NCBI GenBank assembly: GCA_013339895.1
Contig: JABACO010000053.1
Coordinates: 62,001 to 126,000, forward strand
Origin: Ephydatia muelleri
Lineage: Eukaryota; Porifera; Demospongiae; Spongillida; Spongillidae
Length of the DNA stretch: 64,000 bases
Direction of reading: 5' to 3'
Shown here piece by piece: positions 21,840 through 31,900 of the stretch. A model generated the notes under the pieces. The model saw only the letters and a list, made by a program, of their open reading frames with translations. It searched no databases and was not told the origin of the DNA. Numbering within the stretch: the first letter of the stretch is position 1; every line of letters begins with the position of its first letter. Made by a program: the position numbers and the translations under genes.

Positions 21840-23085
21840 TATGTACACCTGGATAGCCTGCGGCTGGAGGTTCATACTCAGGTCCGTCACGAATAGTGCC
21901 AGAGTTCGTGCTATGCCTGGGAGTGGTTTTCGGTGGTGGGTGCTGCAGAAATCGTAATCATTGCGGAACCATGCCCCATTAAAGTATGCTCCATAGCCCA
22001 GTGTCCCAGAAGCATCTGTAAATAAGTTGATGGCTTCTGAATCCTTCCAGTTGGGATCGAGGAAGATTCATACCCCATTCTGTGAGGGCAAGAACCTGTT
22101 ACACCATATGATATCCTCCCTTTTGCCAATTAGTGACCGAAGGTCCCTCTTCGTGGTCTTGTGCTTTCTCAGCCAGGATTTGATCAAGAGGGTCATTTCT
22201 TGCAGCTTGTCTGGTGGTAACCGCAGCTGTTGGAGTGTGGTGTTGATGGTGATGCCAAGGAACGTGATGGTGGTCGCTGGACCTTCCAGCTTGTCCAAGG
22301 CAACTGGGATCCCCAGCCTCTCGCACACTCTAAGCATGGTTTCCGTTGACTCACTACAGGTGGGTTGTCCAGGTGGGCCAGCCAGGAGGAAATCATCAAG
22401 GTAGTGGATCAGATCTGTTGCATAGTTGGTGGCCATGATCCAGTGAAGGACAGAGGCAAACTGGTTGAAGATGTACGGAGTTGACTCGGTTGTTGCACCC
22501 TCGCTCGAAGATTAGCTGGAATCTTTGGACTCGGGTGTAGTGTCAGGCACGTCTTCACCTTCTGGCTCTGGCTCGCTTGAGGGATCCTGAAGGTGTAGGT
22601 AGAGTCGCTCTACCAGGGCCGCTTTGTTTCCCATTGTCACGAGCTTTGCTACGCCAAGGTGAAGACAGAGGACCTCGCACGCTAACTTTTCTAATTCCTT
22701 ACGGTTCATGACTACGAACTGCAGTGGCTGATGACTGAGTGAATCACCCTTCCCAGACCTCTCTTATATATATACCATGCCTGGAACCAGACCCCTAAAC
22801 CTGTTTGGTGGTTATGGTCTTTGGCTATATGCTGGGAAGGGATAGTATGCTTAGCTAGGCCTTTGATGATTATCTAAAGGTGAGGCTTAGCTGACAATGT
22901 TTACTTAGACCTAAACAATATCTACATGTAATTTGCCAAAAATTATTATTATTGTTAAACAAGCTCATAACAAAAGTGTTCCACATGAGAGGACATGGTG
23001 GCATAAAGCATGATGATTTGACTTGGAATGACCCTGTAGTACATATCTACATGTAGCCCCGGTTCTTCAATAATCAAAGCACGTG
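21840..23085 (-). mobile_element. DIRS-like retroelement fossil, right (inverted) copy
   Basis: Minus-strand parts: terminal repeat 23080-22745 with TATATATAA, SAP-like start (MNRKELEKLACEVL) near 22700, acidic linker, reverse transcriptase with HYLDDFLLAGP near 22400, then RNase H-like sequence (NLFTDASGTLGYGAYF) near 22000. It shares the same parts and linker with the left copy and extends further into RNase H but lacks the recombinase seen there. Broken. Orientation and matching flanks fit an inverted segmental duplication. Confidence 0.8.
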
Positions 23086-23227
23086 TTACATGACACTGCT
23101 GACAGATTTACACCCAATCACCACACAGTAACAGTTACATACAGTGTAAGTGTATACACCAGATCACACCCACACTTTATGAACAAACACTCACACACAC
23201 AGACACACCCACATCAGAAGCTAACAA

Positions 23228-24021
23228 GGTCATTCCACATGAAATTCAACTACCCTGAATACCTCCACCTTCTCATATTGACTCTCACCACCACCACGCA
23301 CACAAATGTTCTGACAGGGTAGAGCATGTACAGTGTATTGAACATAAGTGATGCATTGATAAAGTACGCAGCTTGGAAATGAGCCCCTTTGCTCTTACAC
23401 GCATACACAATATGTTAGTTACCTTATAGCTCTTGTGTCTCTCTGTTATGACATCATTAACACTTGGTGGTTACTGTGTAAACAAACTAAGTACAACAAG
23501 GTGGAGTCTTTCAACTGGTACACTGTATTACAGTCCAGTGGTTCATCTCTCCATACATCTGTCAGGCAAGTACTTTAGGGATATTAGCAGCTACTCATAT
23601 TTAAAAGGAGGTTGCAATATTTCGCTAACTTCAAATCTGATTAAAAATTCATTATACCACTAACGTATTATTAAACTATTTTTACTTCTTATAGAGAACT
23701 CCATAATATCCTTGTTACATGTATGTGCAATAAGCCCTATATTCAGGGTGGTACAATTTCATGTGGAATAACCCACTTCAAGCTGCATTTACTCACACAA
23801 GTGATATACATAATATCCTTTGTTACATGCTTGTGCAAAAAGCCCATGTCGAGGCTCAAGCTATCCTCTTTTGAAATAAAAAAGGTCACAAAAATAGCAA
23901 GTCATATTATTTTAATGAGACATCATGGAGTATACAAGTGTATGGCAAATATTTTATGTAAAAGTATTATACGATAGTGGGATGTCAATATGAGCAGGGT
24001 GGTACAATCATGTGGAATAAC
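23228..24021. mobile_element. TIR element (MITE), right-arm copy
   Basis: Inverted-arm counterpart of 18601-19305, with ends GGTCATTCCACATGAAATTC at 23228 and GGAATAAC at 24021. It is longer because of an internal partial duplication around 23730-23820 that repeats a terminal CATGTGGAATAACCC segment. Confidence 0.7.
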
Positions 24022-24029
24022 ACGACATC

Positions 24030-24620
24030 ATTCACGTCAAGCTGTAATTACTCACACAAGCGAGAATAACATGACCAGCGACCTTTCTGATTAGCTTGGA
24101 CATAGAGGAGGGCAGGGATAAGACAAAACGAACTTGCACTTTGGGAAATGTACCTGCATTAGTGCACGTGTGTGGACGTGGTACTTCCAACATTGAGCAT
24201 GTACATGTATATGTGGTCACATAAAAGTCGACGTGATTGTGTACATGTTAGAACTTTGAAAACTAATACCTGCAAACATTTGTGTTTTCAAGTATTTTTT
24301 ATCAGCAGTTCCATGACAATTTGTAGATATTCTTTTGCGATGAGATTTTATCACCAGAAGGGCTTTCTTCACTATAGGTTTATCACATGGTGTGGGTGGA
24401 GGCCCATCTATAGGTCTTATCTGTGTACAGGCTCCCATTCTATGTGTGTAAATACTCTGCTATTCTGTGTTGGTATGTGATTGTGGGAAGCTGCACGTCA
24501 TTGAAATAGATCAAAAGTAGTTGGAAAAATGGCCAAAGGGTGGATAAATAATTATATTGTGCGTAGGTAATGTTGTGTGCATTATGTGTCAACTGGTGTG
24601 GAACACAACTCTTGTGAAGT
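24030..24620 (-). repeat. 560-bp repeat unit, right-arm copy
   Basis: Reverse complement of 14146-14710 and 18035-18600. No gene. Confidence 0.75.
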
Positions 24621-25418
24621 AAGACCAGAAGAGGAAGGGCGACGAAAGGACAGCTGTTACAACACATGGACAACACACACAGCACATGACACCACACATG
24701 TACATACAAAGACACTCACACTGTAGATAATAGAAGAGTAAGAGAGATGAAAGGACAGCTGTTACAACACACTCACACTACTAACAGCACTTGGACACCA
24801 CACACAGCACATGGCATGTACATACAGTGTACAAACACACTCACACCCATCGATACATGTAATAGAATATGTTAGAATTTTGAAAACTAATACCTGCCAA
24901 ATGTCTGTTTGCGTTTATGTCAGCAGTTCCATGACACTGGAATTGGTTTTTGTAGATATTTGTCTCCAATGAGGTTTTATCATCAGAAGGGCATTCCTCA
25001 CTGCTGGTTTATCGCATAGTGTGGGCGGAGGGTGTGTGGGCCTATCCGTAAGTCTATGTCAGTTTACAGGCTCCCATTCTATGTGTATAAATACTGTGCT
25101 ATTCTGTGTTGGTATGTGATTGTGGAGGTGGGTGCAGCACACAATGGACTGGGAAATATAGCTACAGTACAATAGTTATGTTACACAATACATGTACATG
25201 TAGTTACATCATGATAAATTACAAGGCTTATGGTATAGCACCTACTGCACATGTCATGGCAAATGGCAAAGGCAATTTGATACATGTACATGTATGAAGG
25301 TGGAGTAGGAGGTATTACATGTATAACAAGGAGCCACATGTAACCAGTGTAAGGGAGATACAATGTATGGACATGTGTGACATCATGTAACCACTGAATA
25401 CATGTCTACCTACTGTAC
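24621..25418. other. Right-arm non-coding flank
   Basis: Mirror of 13453-14145, with a short local tandem duplication of GACAGCTGTTACAACACA around 24650-24830. No gene seen. Confidence 0.6.
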
Positions 25419-25517
25419 CTTAGTGGTCTGATTGATATTAGCTCCAGCCTCCAATTGTGTCTTCACTATATCAAGATGTCCATTAAAACTTGCTGCGAAT
25501 AATGGACTGCAACCATA
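25419..25517 (-). CDS. Single-ankyrin-repeat exon (99 bp), right arm
   Basis: A 33-codon exon, acceptor TTTTGCAG and donor AAG|GTACAG on the minus strand. It encodes YGCSPLFAASFNGHLDIV followed by KTQLEAGANINQTTK. Compared with 13354-13452 it has several amino-acid changes but an open frame and intact splice sites, so frame has been kept since the duplication. Confidence 0.7.
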
Positions 25518-25712
25518 CTGCAAAAACAATGTCATCATAACCAGAGGCTGGACTGTCACGTGAAAAATGGTTAAGGGTTGAACAATTTCACTGCCACAAT
25601 GTGTCCCTCCTCCCCACCCCAAGACCATTTATGCACAATCTACTCTACATGCTAGGGAACATGTATTTAAGGCATGCATTTGGACCTTAGATAGTATTTT
25701 GTGTATGTATGT

Positions 25713-25717
<5 letters not shown>

Positions 25718-25767
<50 letters not shown>
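25718..25767. repeat. (GT)n microsatellite
   Basis: About 25 perfect GT dinucleotides continuing into GCACGCGTGCATG. The apparent Cys-Val ORF is an artefact. Confidence 0.95.
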
Positions 25768-25768
<1 letters not shown>

Positions 25769-25944
25769 ACGCGTGCATGTATGTGTGTGGCAGTGTGCAC
25801 AATGTACTACATTAACCAATTTGGTGTGTGTGACAGGGCAACACACAAGACTGGCAAAAATTGCTACAGTACAATAGTTATCAAGTACATGGAGAAGCCA
25901 GGGAAATCCTTATGCAAAAATGGCCTATGGATTAAATTTCGTAT

Positions 25945-26140
25945 TGCTCCAAGACGATTGGTCCAACCTAGCTCCACATCAGCTAGCCTAGTTCAGGCAA
26001 GGTGTGCAAGCTATGTGTGCACATATATGTATCGTGTTTAATACAGACCATTATCGCTATGACATGTACACTGGACATTTACCCCTGACAGTAAATGCAC
26101 AGAATTCAATGTACACCCATGAAGTGCATATTGCTAGCTG
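25945..26140 (-). pseudogene. Second family V exon-1 copy with upstream flank
   Basis: Minus-strand 25987 downwards reads LADVELGWTNRLG, matching LAVVDLGWTNRLG of the family V exon 1 at 8954-8879, after the same acceptor-like GAACTAG. Sequence upstream to about 26140 is also shared with 8955-9100. No following exons are found, so it is an isolated fragment. Confidence 0.55.
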
Positions 26141-26316
26141 ACTGATGTACAAGGCTGTGGACCATAGTGCTCTAATTACAACTACTAGGATATAGGTGCA
26201 CATGGCCCACATGCTGACTGGGATGTGAGAATACATGCATTGAATGACATCATGCTTACATTTACACACGAACCCAAAAACACACATCAGTGGTACTGTA
26301 CATGTAGTTACATCAT

Positions 26317-27654
26317 CAGGGGTGGAAATAAGGATTGACAATTGGGCGGACGATTTTCTGAGCATTCCCAAATTTGGTCAGCCACAGCCTCGGGTTGGTC
26401 AGCCATTCTTGTAATATAATTTTCTAAGCACTACTGAACACAAACATGATGGATGTACATGTAGCAACCCGGCCTGCACTATATTTTTGTACTTGTATTT
26501 ACTCCTTCCTCCCCATTAAACGTTAAGTGGCATTCAATTGGTATAAGTTGATTATGATGGAGTACTTTAAGCATATTACACATGGGTATATCCAACCTCT
26601 CTAATGCATGTTGCAAGGAACCTAGCAACCCTTTGGCAGTACCATCTACTGGACAATCAATACAAAGATAGCTAAGTGCTGAATGGACTTTTTCATCACT
26701 ACCATTAGGATCACACCACATCACTAACAAAAAGCTCATTATCAGTATTACTAGCATCTGTAGAGCCATCCATAAGGATTGAGAATAACCCTGCACTAGA
26801 AACAGTTGTTGCTAAATTCTGCTTCATGGACTCAGAAATGGAATGGATGAAATCTTTGCATGCATTTCTGTTCCTATACGAATCACCAAGTTCAACTCCA
26901 TGACGAACTTCAAGATCGCATATCTTTTCGTATTTTGTAAAGGCTAGGTGCTCTGTTGCTACAAAATAAGCAATATCAAACTTCTTTTTAAGCTTATCTC
27001 ATTCTTCATCAGGCAGTGTTTGTAAAGACTGTACAATGGGGACATACACTGCTGCACCCAAACCCTGTGCCTGTGCCTGGTCTCTTCTCTCCAGATTCAT
27101 TGCATGGATATGCTGGTCAGACTTTGAATGATCATGAATGTTAGTTGTTTTCACACAATCAGCCCCAACTATCCATTTGTCACTAAAGTTTCTCCTTCCT
27201 GTTATTCTATCACTGTGCTTGGTACATATGCGACACTTCAACTTGTTCACTACTTTTGAACCAGCATCCATCTCAGTCTCACAATCTAACCACGTTTTTG
27301 TTTGATACTCCCTATCATTGCACCAACCACTTATTGTATGTCTCATGCTTCACCTTTCTTCTTTTCTCCATGACATCAATACCCGCATCCAACAATCCAC
27401 CCACATCCAACGCACGCTTCATTTCCAGCTGTACATGTACTACGCGGCGGTTAAGTTATTCATTGAGGTTAACGTATGTGTAAACTGAGGTTAATGAATT
27501 GCAAACTGAGGTTTGCTTAATCGCACTGTGGTTGATAACAACCCAGAAATGTAAACACCACATTACAAATTGTCTGCGCATGGACGAAATTGCGCGGACA
27601 AAACATGGATTTGCTCGGAAAATGTCGGATGTCCGACCGTTATTTCCACCTCTG
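26317..27654 (-). mobile_element. hAT-type element, copy 2 with both termini
   Basis: Bounded by CAGGGGTGGAAATAA at 26317 and the complement of CAGAGGTGGAAATAA ending at 27654, typical hAT-like short TIRs. Length is 1338 bp, so it is non-autonomous. Flanking 8-mers (TACATCAT left, GGCTGTAT right) do not match, so the target duplication has decayed or the locus was rearranged. 26317-27508 is nearly identical to 1230-2422 in reverse. Its right end abuts a RING-finger exon. Confidence 0.75.
26479..27346 (-). pseudogene. hAT zinc-finger/transposase-like protein, copy 2, broken
   Basis: The first 115 codons (27346-26999) are the same zinc-finger frame as at 1386-1733 apart from very few substitutions, for example Ala to Val in AVYxPIVQ. 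The continuation to 26479 carries FSILMDGSTDA and is interrupted by stops in the same places as copy 1. Lacks the catalytic and dimerisation regions. Confidence 0.6.
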
Positions 27655-27656
27655 GG

Positions 27657-27842
27657 CTGTATGAGCTCGGCGGGCTGAAGACTGGTGACTGAATAGCAGC
27701 AGGGGCACTTGAGTCGTACAGTGGCACGAATCTACTCCTTAAGACACGAGCTACAAACATAGGCATGGCATGGTAGCTCTATGGGTTGATGTAGCATGTA
27801 CAAACAAATTGGACACTTAACTGTGTCTACCATTGACAATAT
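27657..27842 (-). pseudogene. RING-finger (TRIM-type) exon with an in-frame stop
   Basis: After an acceptor TTTCTGTGCAG the minus strand reads ILSMVDTVKCPICLYML, then IELPCHAYVCSSCLKE, a stop, and IRATVRLKCPCC. The ligand pattern C-x2-C, C-x-H, C-x2-C, C-P-x-C is a complete C3HC4 RING, the E3 ubiquitin-ligase module at the N-terminus of TRIM proteins. The TAG stop stands where RING fingers commonly have Trp (a one-base change from TGG). The hAT element starts right after the exon, so the gene is cut here. Confidence 0.7.
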
Positions 27843-28912
27843 CTGCACAGAAAGCACCAGTACTTTGGTGATAATAGCAGGTGATCTATCACAGCCATGA
27901 TGCCTGTTGATGTGTACCATAGCTGCTATACTTGTAACATGGTTTACATGCCTACAGCACTATGATAACCTACACTGATGAACCTGTACCTTACAAGTGT
28001 GTGTGGACCAGTTATATGGCTGCACTCGACACACTTGTATTCAACATTGCCTTATGGCACAAATGTGCAGAACAATTGTGGGTGGATCTCCTTCTGGTCT
28101 GTTGAGGCACTGAAACTAATGACTATCAGTGTAGATGCTGCACTGGTATGTAGGCTCTAGCTTTGGTGGTTTGCCCTTGGCTTTGACTCCTCTATGAAGT
28201 TTGCACCCACATACCATGCAGAGATCCGCCGATCGGCATTTGTGGTGGGGTTCCATAGCTAATTATAAGGTGGTGCGCATTATTCATGATGTGGATGGAG
28301 TGATATTATGTATTTCTGTGAGTGGCAGGAACTGCGGCACCACGAGTAAACACATAGTCTTACGTGAAAAAGATTGATCGTTCCACTCCTGCGTCTTTTT
28401 GTACCACTTATAAGGGCGGAAAAAAAGATACGAAGGCCAGACTGAATGGCATTTTTCGCGCCATTTGGAGAGTACAATATGCGCGTGGCAAAGTGTAGAA
28501 TCACGCTACGCGTTGTGACATGCGTTTAAGTGAAAATAAAAACCAAACTAGTTTTACTAGTTAGAAATGGTTTCAAGATGTGCATTACTGCTACAAGTTT
28601 TGCATTTTTGATGGGTGAACTTTTAATGACATGGCGGCTAGCTATGATTGACTTGAACCGTACACACCCAACGGATATCAAATTTGTATCAAAAATGGCA
28701 ACTTTTTTTAAATGTATCAAATATGCGCTCAAATGTGTCACAGATATGATTCACCGCTTGGAAGCTAGCACCACATTCCTGAGCACCACATTCAAAAATG
28801 AATAAGCTTAGCATTCCTCACGCGGCGCGCTCATAAGCGCGCGTTAATAGTCGAGCTAGTTACTTCAAACATTTGTAAACGTAAGCAAACACAATATAAA
28901 ACGTAGAAGTTG
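27843..28912. other. Intergenic, no gene recognised
   Basis: No supported coding exon. 28332-28430 carries the GCGGCACCACGAGT ... ATAAGGGCGGAAAAA motif pair also seen at 3300-3395. A 91-codon ORF at 28530 has no family motif. Confidence 0.4.
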
Positions 28913-31900
28913 TTGTGAGCTGTACCTGTAGCCACAGGGTAGATGTGTACTACCTGCGCCAACCAAAGACTCAAGGCCACGCGCGGATCCTGAACACTGG
29001 ACCAGCTAGGAGTATGGCCACAACTACTAAACCTTACAAGCTGTTCCATGTACCCACAGGGTAGGTGTATACCTGTGCCAACCAGGGACCCAACGTCATG
29101 CGCGGATCAGGAACACTGGGGGTGTGACCACAACTAATAAGTACTTTCAAGCTGACCAGTGGAGATGGGTGCCATTCTTGTGAGTTGCAAAGCACTTTGA
29201 GGCTGACTCTGAGCTGTTCCATGTACCCACAGGGTAGGTGTGTACCTGCGCCAACCAGGGACCCAACGTCACGCGCGGATCCGGAACATTGGGGTGTGAT
29301 TACAACTACTAAGTACTTTCAAGCTGACCAGTGGAGATGGGTGCCATTCTTGTGAGTTGCAAAGCACTTTGAGGCAGACTCTGAGTTGTTCCATGTACCC
29401 ACAGGGTAGGTGTGTACCTGCGCCAACCAGAGACCCAACGTCACGCGCGGATCCGGAACACTGGGGGTGTGACCACAACTAATAAGTACTTTCAAGCTGA
29501 CCAGTGGAGATGGGTGCCATTCTTGTGAGTTGCAAAGCACTTTGAGGCAGACTCTGAGCTGTTCCATGTACCCACAGGGTAGTGTGTACCTGCGCCAACC
29601 AGGGACCCAACGTCACGCGCGGATCCGGAACACTGGGGGTGTGACCACAACTAATAAGTAATTTTCAAGTTGACCAATGGAGATGGGTGCCATTCTTGTG
29701 AGTTGCAAAGCACTTTGAGGCTGACTCTGAGCTGTTCCATGTACCCACAGGGTAGGTGTGTACCTGTGCCAACCAGGGACCCAACGTCACGCGCGGATCC
29801 AGAACACTGGGGGTGTGACCACAACTAATAAGTACTTTCAAGCTGACCAGTGGAGATGGGTGCCATTCTTGTGAGTTGCAAAGCACTTTGAGGCAGACTC
29901 TGAGCTGTTCCATGTACCCACAGGGTAGCTGTATACCTGCGGCAACCAGGGACCCAACGTAACACGCGGATCCGGAACATTGGGGTGTGACCACAGCTAA
30001 TAAGTACTTTCAAGCTGACCAGTGGAGATGGGTGCCATTCTTGTGAGTTGCAATGCACTTTGAGGCTTACTCTGAGTTGTTCCATGTACCCACAGGGTAG
30101 GTGTGTACCTGCGCCAACCAGGGACCCAACGTCACACGCGAATCCGGAACACTGGGGGTGTGACCACAACTAATAAGTACTTTCAAGCTCACTAGTGGAG
30201 ATGGGTGCCATTCTTGTGAGTTGCAATGCACTTTGAGGCAGACTCTGAGTTGTTCCATGTACCCACAGGGTAGTTGTGTACCTGCGCCAACCAGGGACCC
30301 AACGTCACGCGCGGATCCGGAACACTGGGGGTGTGACCACAACTAATAAGTAATTTTCAAGCTGACCAGTGGAGATGGGTGCCATTCTTGTGAGTTGCAA
30401 AGCACTTTGAGGCTGACTCTGAGCTGTTCCATGTACCCACAGGGTAGGTGTGTACCTGCGCCAACCAGGGACCCAACGTCACGCGCGGATCCGGAACATT
30501 GGGGTGTGATTACAACTACTAAGTACTTTCAAGCTGACCAGTGGAGATGGGTGCCATTCTTGTGAGTTGCAAAGCACTTTGAGGCAGACTCTGAGCTGTT
30601 CCATGTACCCACAGGGTAGGTGTGTGCCTGTGCCAACCAGGGACCCAACGTCACGCGCGGATCCGGAACACTGGGGGTGTGACCACAACTACTAAGTACT
30701 TTCAAGCTGACCAGTGGAGATGGGTGCCATTCTTGTGAGTTGCAAAGCACTTTGAGGCAGACTCTGAGCTGTTCCATGTACCCACAGGGTAGGTGTGTGC
30801 CTGCGCCAACCAGGGACCCAACGTCACGCGCGGATCCGGAACACTGGGGGTGTGACCACAACTACTAAGTACTTTCAAGCTCACTAGTGGAGATGGGTGC
30901 CATTCTTGTGAGTTGCAAAGCACTTTGAGGCAGACTCTGAGCTGTTCCATGTACCCACAGGGTAGTTGTGTACCTGCGCCAACCAGGGACCCAACGTCAC
31001 GCGCGGATCCGGAGCATTGGGGTGTGACCACAACTAATAAGTACTTTCAAGCTGACCAGTGGAGATGGGTGCCATTCTTGTGAGTTGCAAAGCACTTTGA
31101 GGCAGACTCTGAGTTGTTCCATGTACCCACAGGGTAGGTGTGTGTACCTGCGCCAACCAGGGACCCAACGTCACGTGCGGATCCGGAACACTGGGGGTGT
31201 GACCACAACTACTAAGTACTTTTAAGCTCACTAGTGGAGATGGGTGCCATTCTTGTGAGTTGCAAAGCACTTTGAGGCAGACTCTGAGCTGTTCCATGTA
31301 CCCACAGGGTAGTTGTGTACCTGCGCCAACCAGGGACCCAACGTCACGCGCGGATCCGGAGCATTGGGGTGTGACCACAACTAATAAGTACTTTCAAGCT
31401 GACCAGTGGAGATGGGTGCCATTCTTGTGAGTTGCAATGCACTTTGAGGCAGACTCTGAGTTGTTCCATGTACCCACAGGGTAGGTGTGTACCTGCGCCA
31501 ACCAGGGACCCAACGTCACACGCGAATTCGGAACACTGGGGGTGTGACCACAACTAATAAGTACTTTCAAGCTCACTAGTGGTAATGGGTGCCATTCTTG
31601 TGAGTTGCAAAGCACTTTGAGGCAGACTCTGAGCTGTTCCATGTACCCACAGGGTAGGTGTGTACCTGCGCCAACCAGGGACCCAACGTCACGTGCGGAT
31701 CCGGAACACTGGGGGTGTGACCACAACTACTAAGTACTTTCAAGCTCACTAGTGGAGATGGGTGCCATTCTTGTGAGTTGCAAAGCACTTTGAGGCAGAC
31801 TCTGAGCTGTTCCATGTACCCACAGGGTAGTGTGTACCTGCGCCAACCAGGGACCCAACGTCACGCGCGGATCCGGAACACTGGGGGTGTGACCACAACT

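Larger units (their letters stand above)
13240..25632. repeat. Large imperfect inverted duplication (palindrome)
   Basis: The right arm (about 25632 down to 21840) is the reverse complement, segment by segment, of the left arm: ankyrin exon and flanks (13240-14080), a 560-bp unit, a TIR element, a DIRS terminal repeat and DIRS coding sequence up to about 20540. The left arm is longer because it holds an additional unit copy plus a Ty3/gypsy fossil (about 14710-18035). The centre (about 20760-21840) is unique and carries a different minus-strand remnant. Identity looks about 90 per cent or better by eye in many stretches, with indels. Confidence 0.75.
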
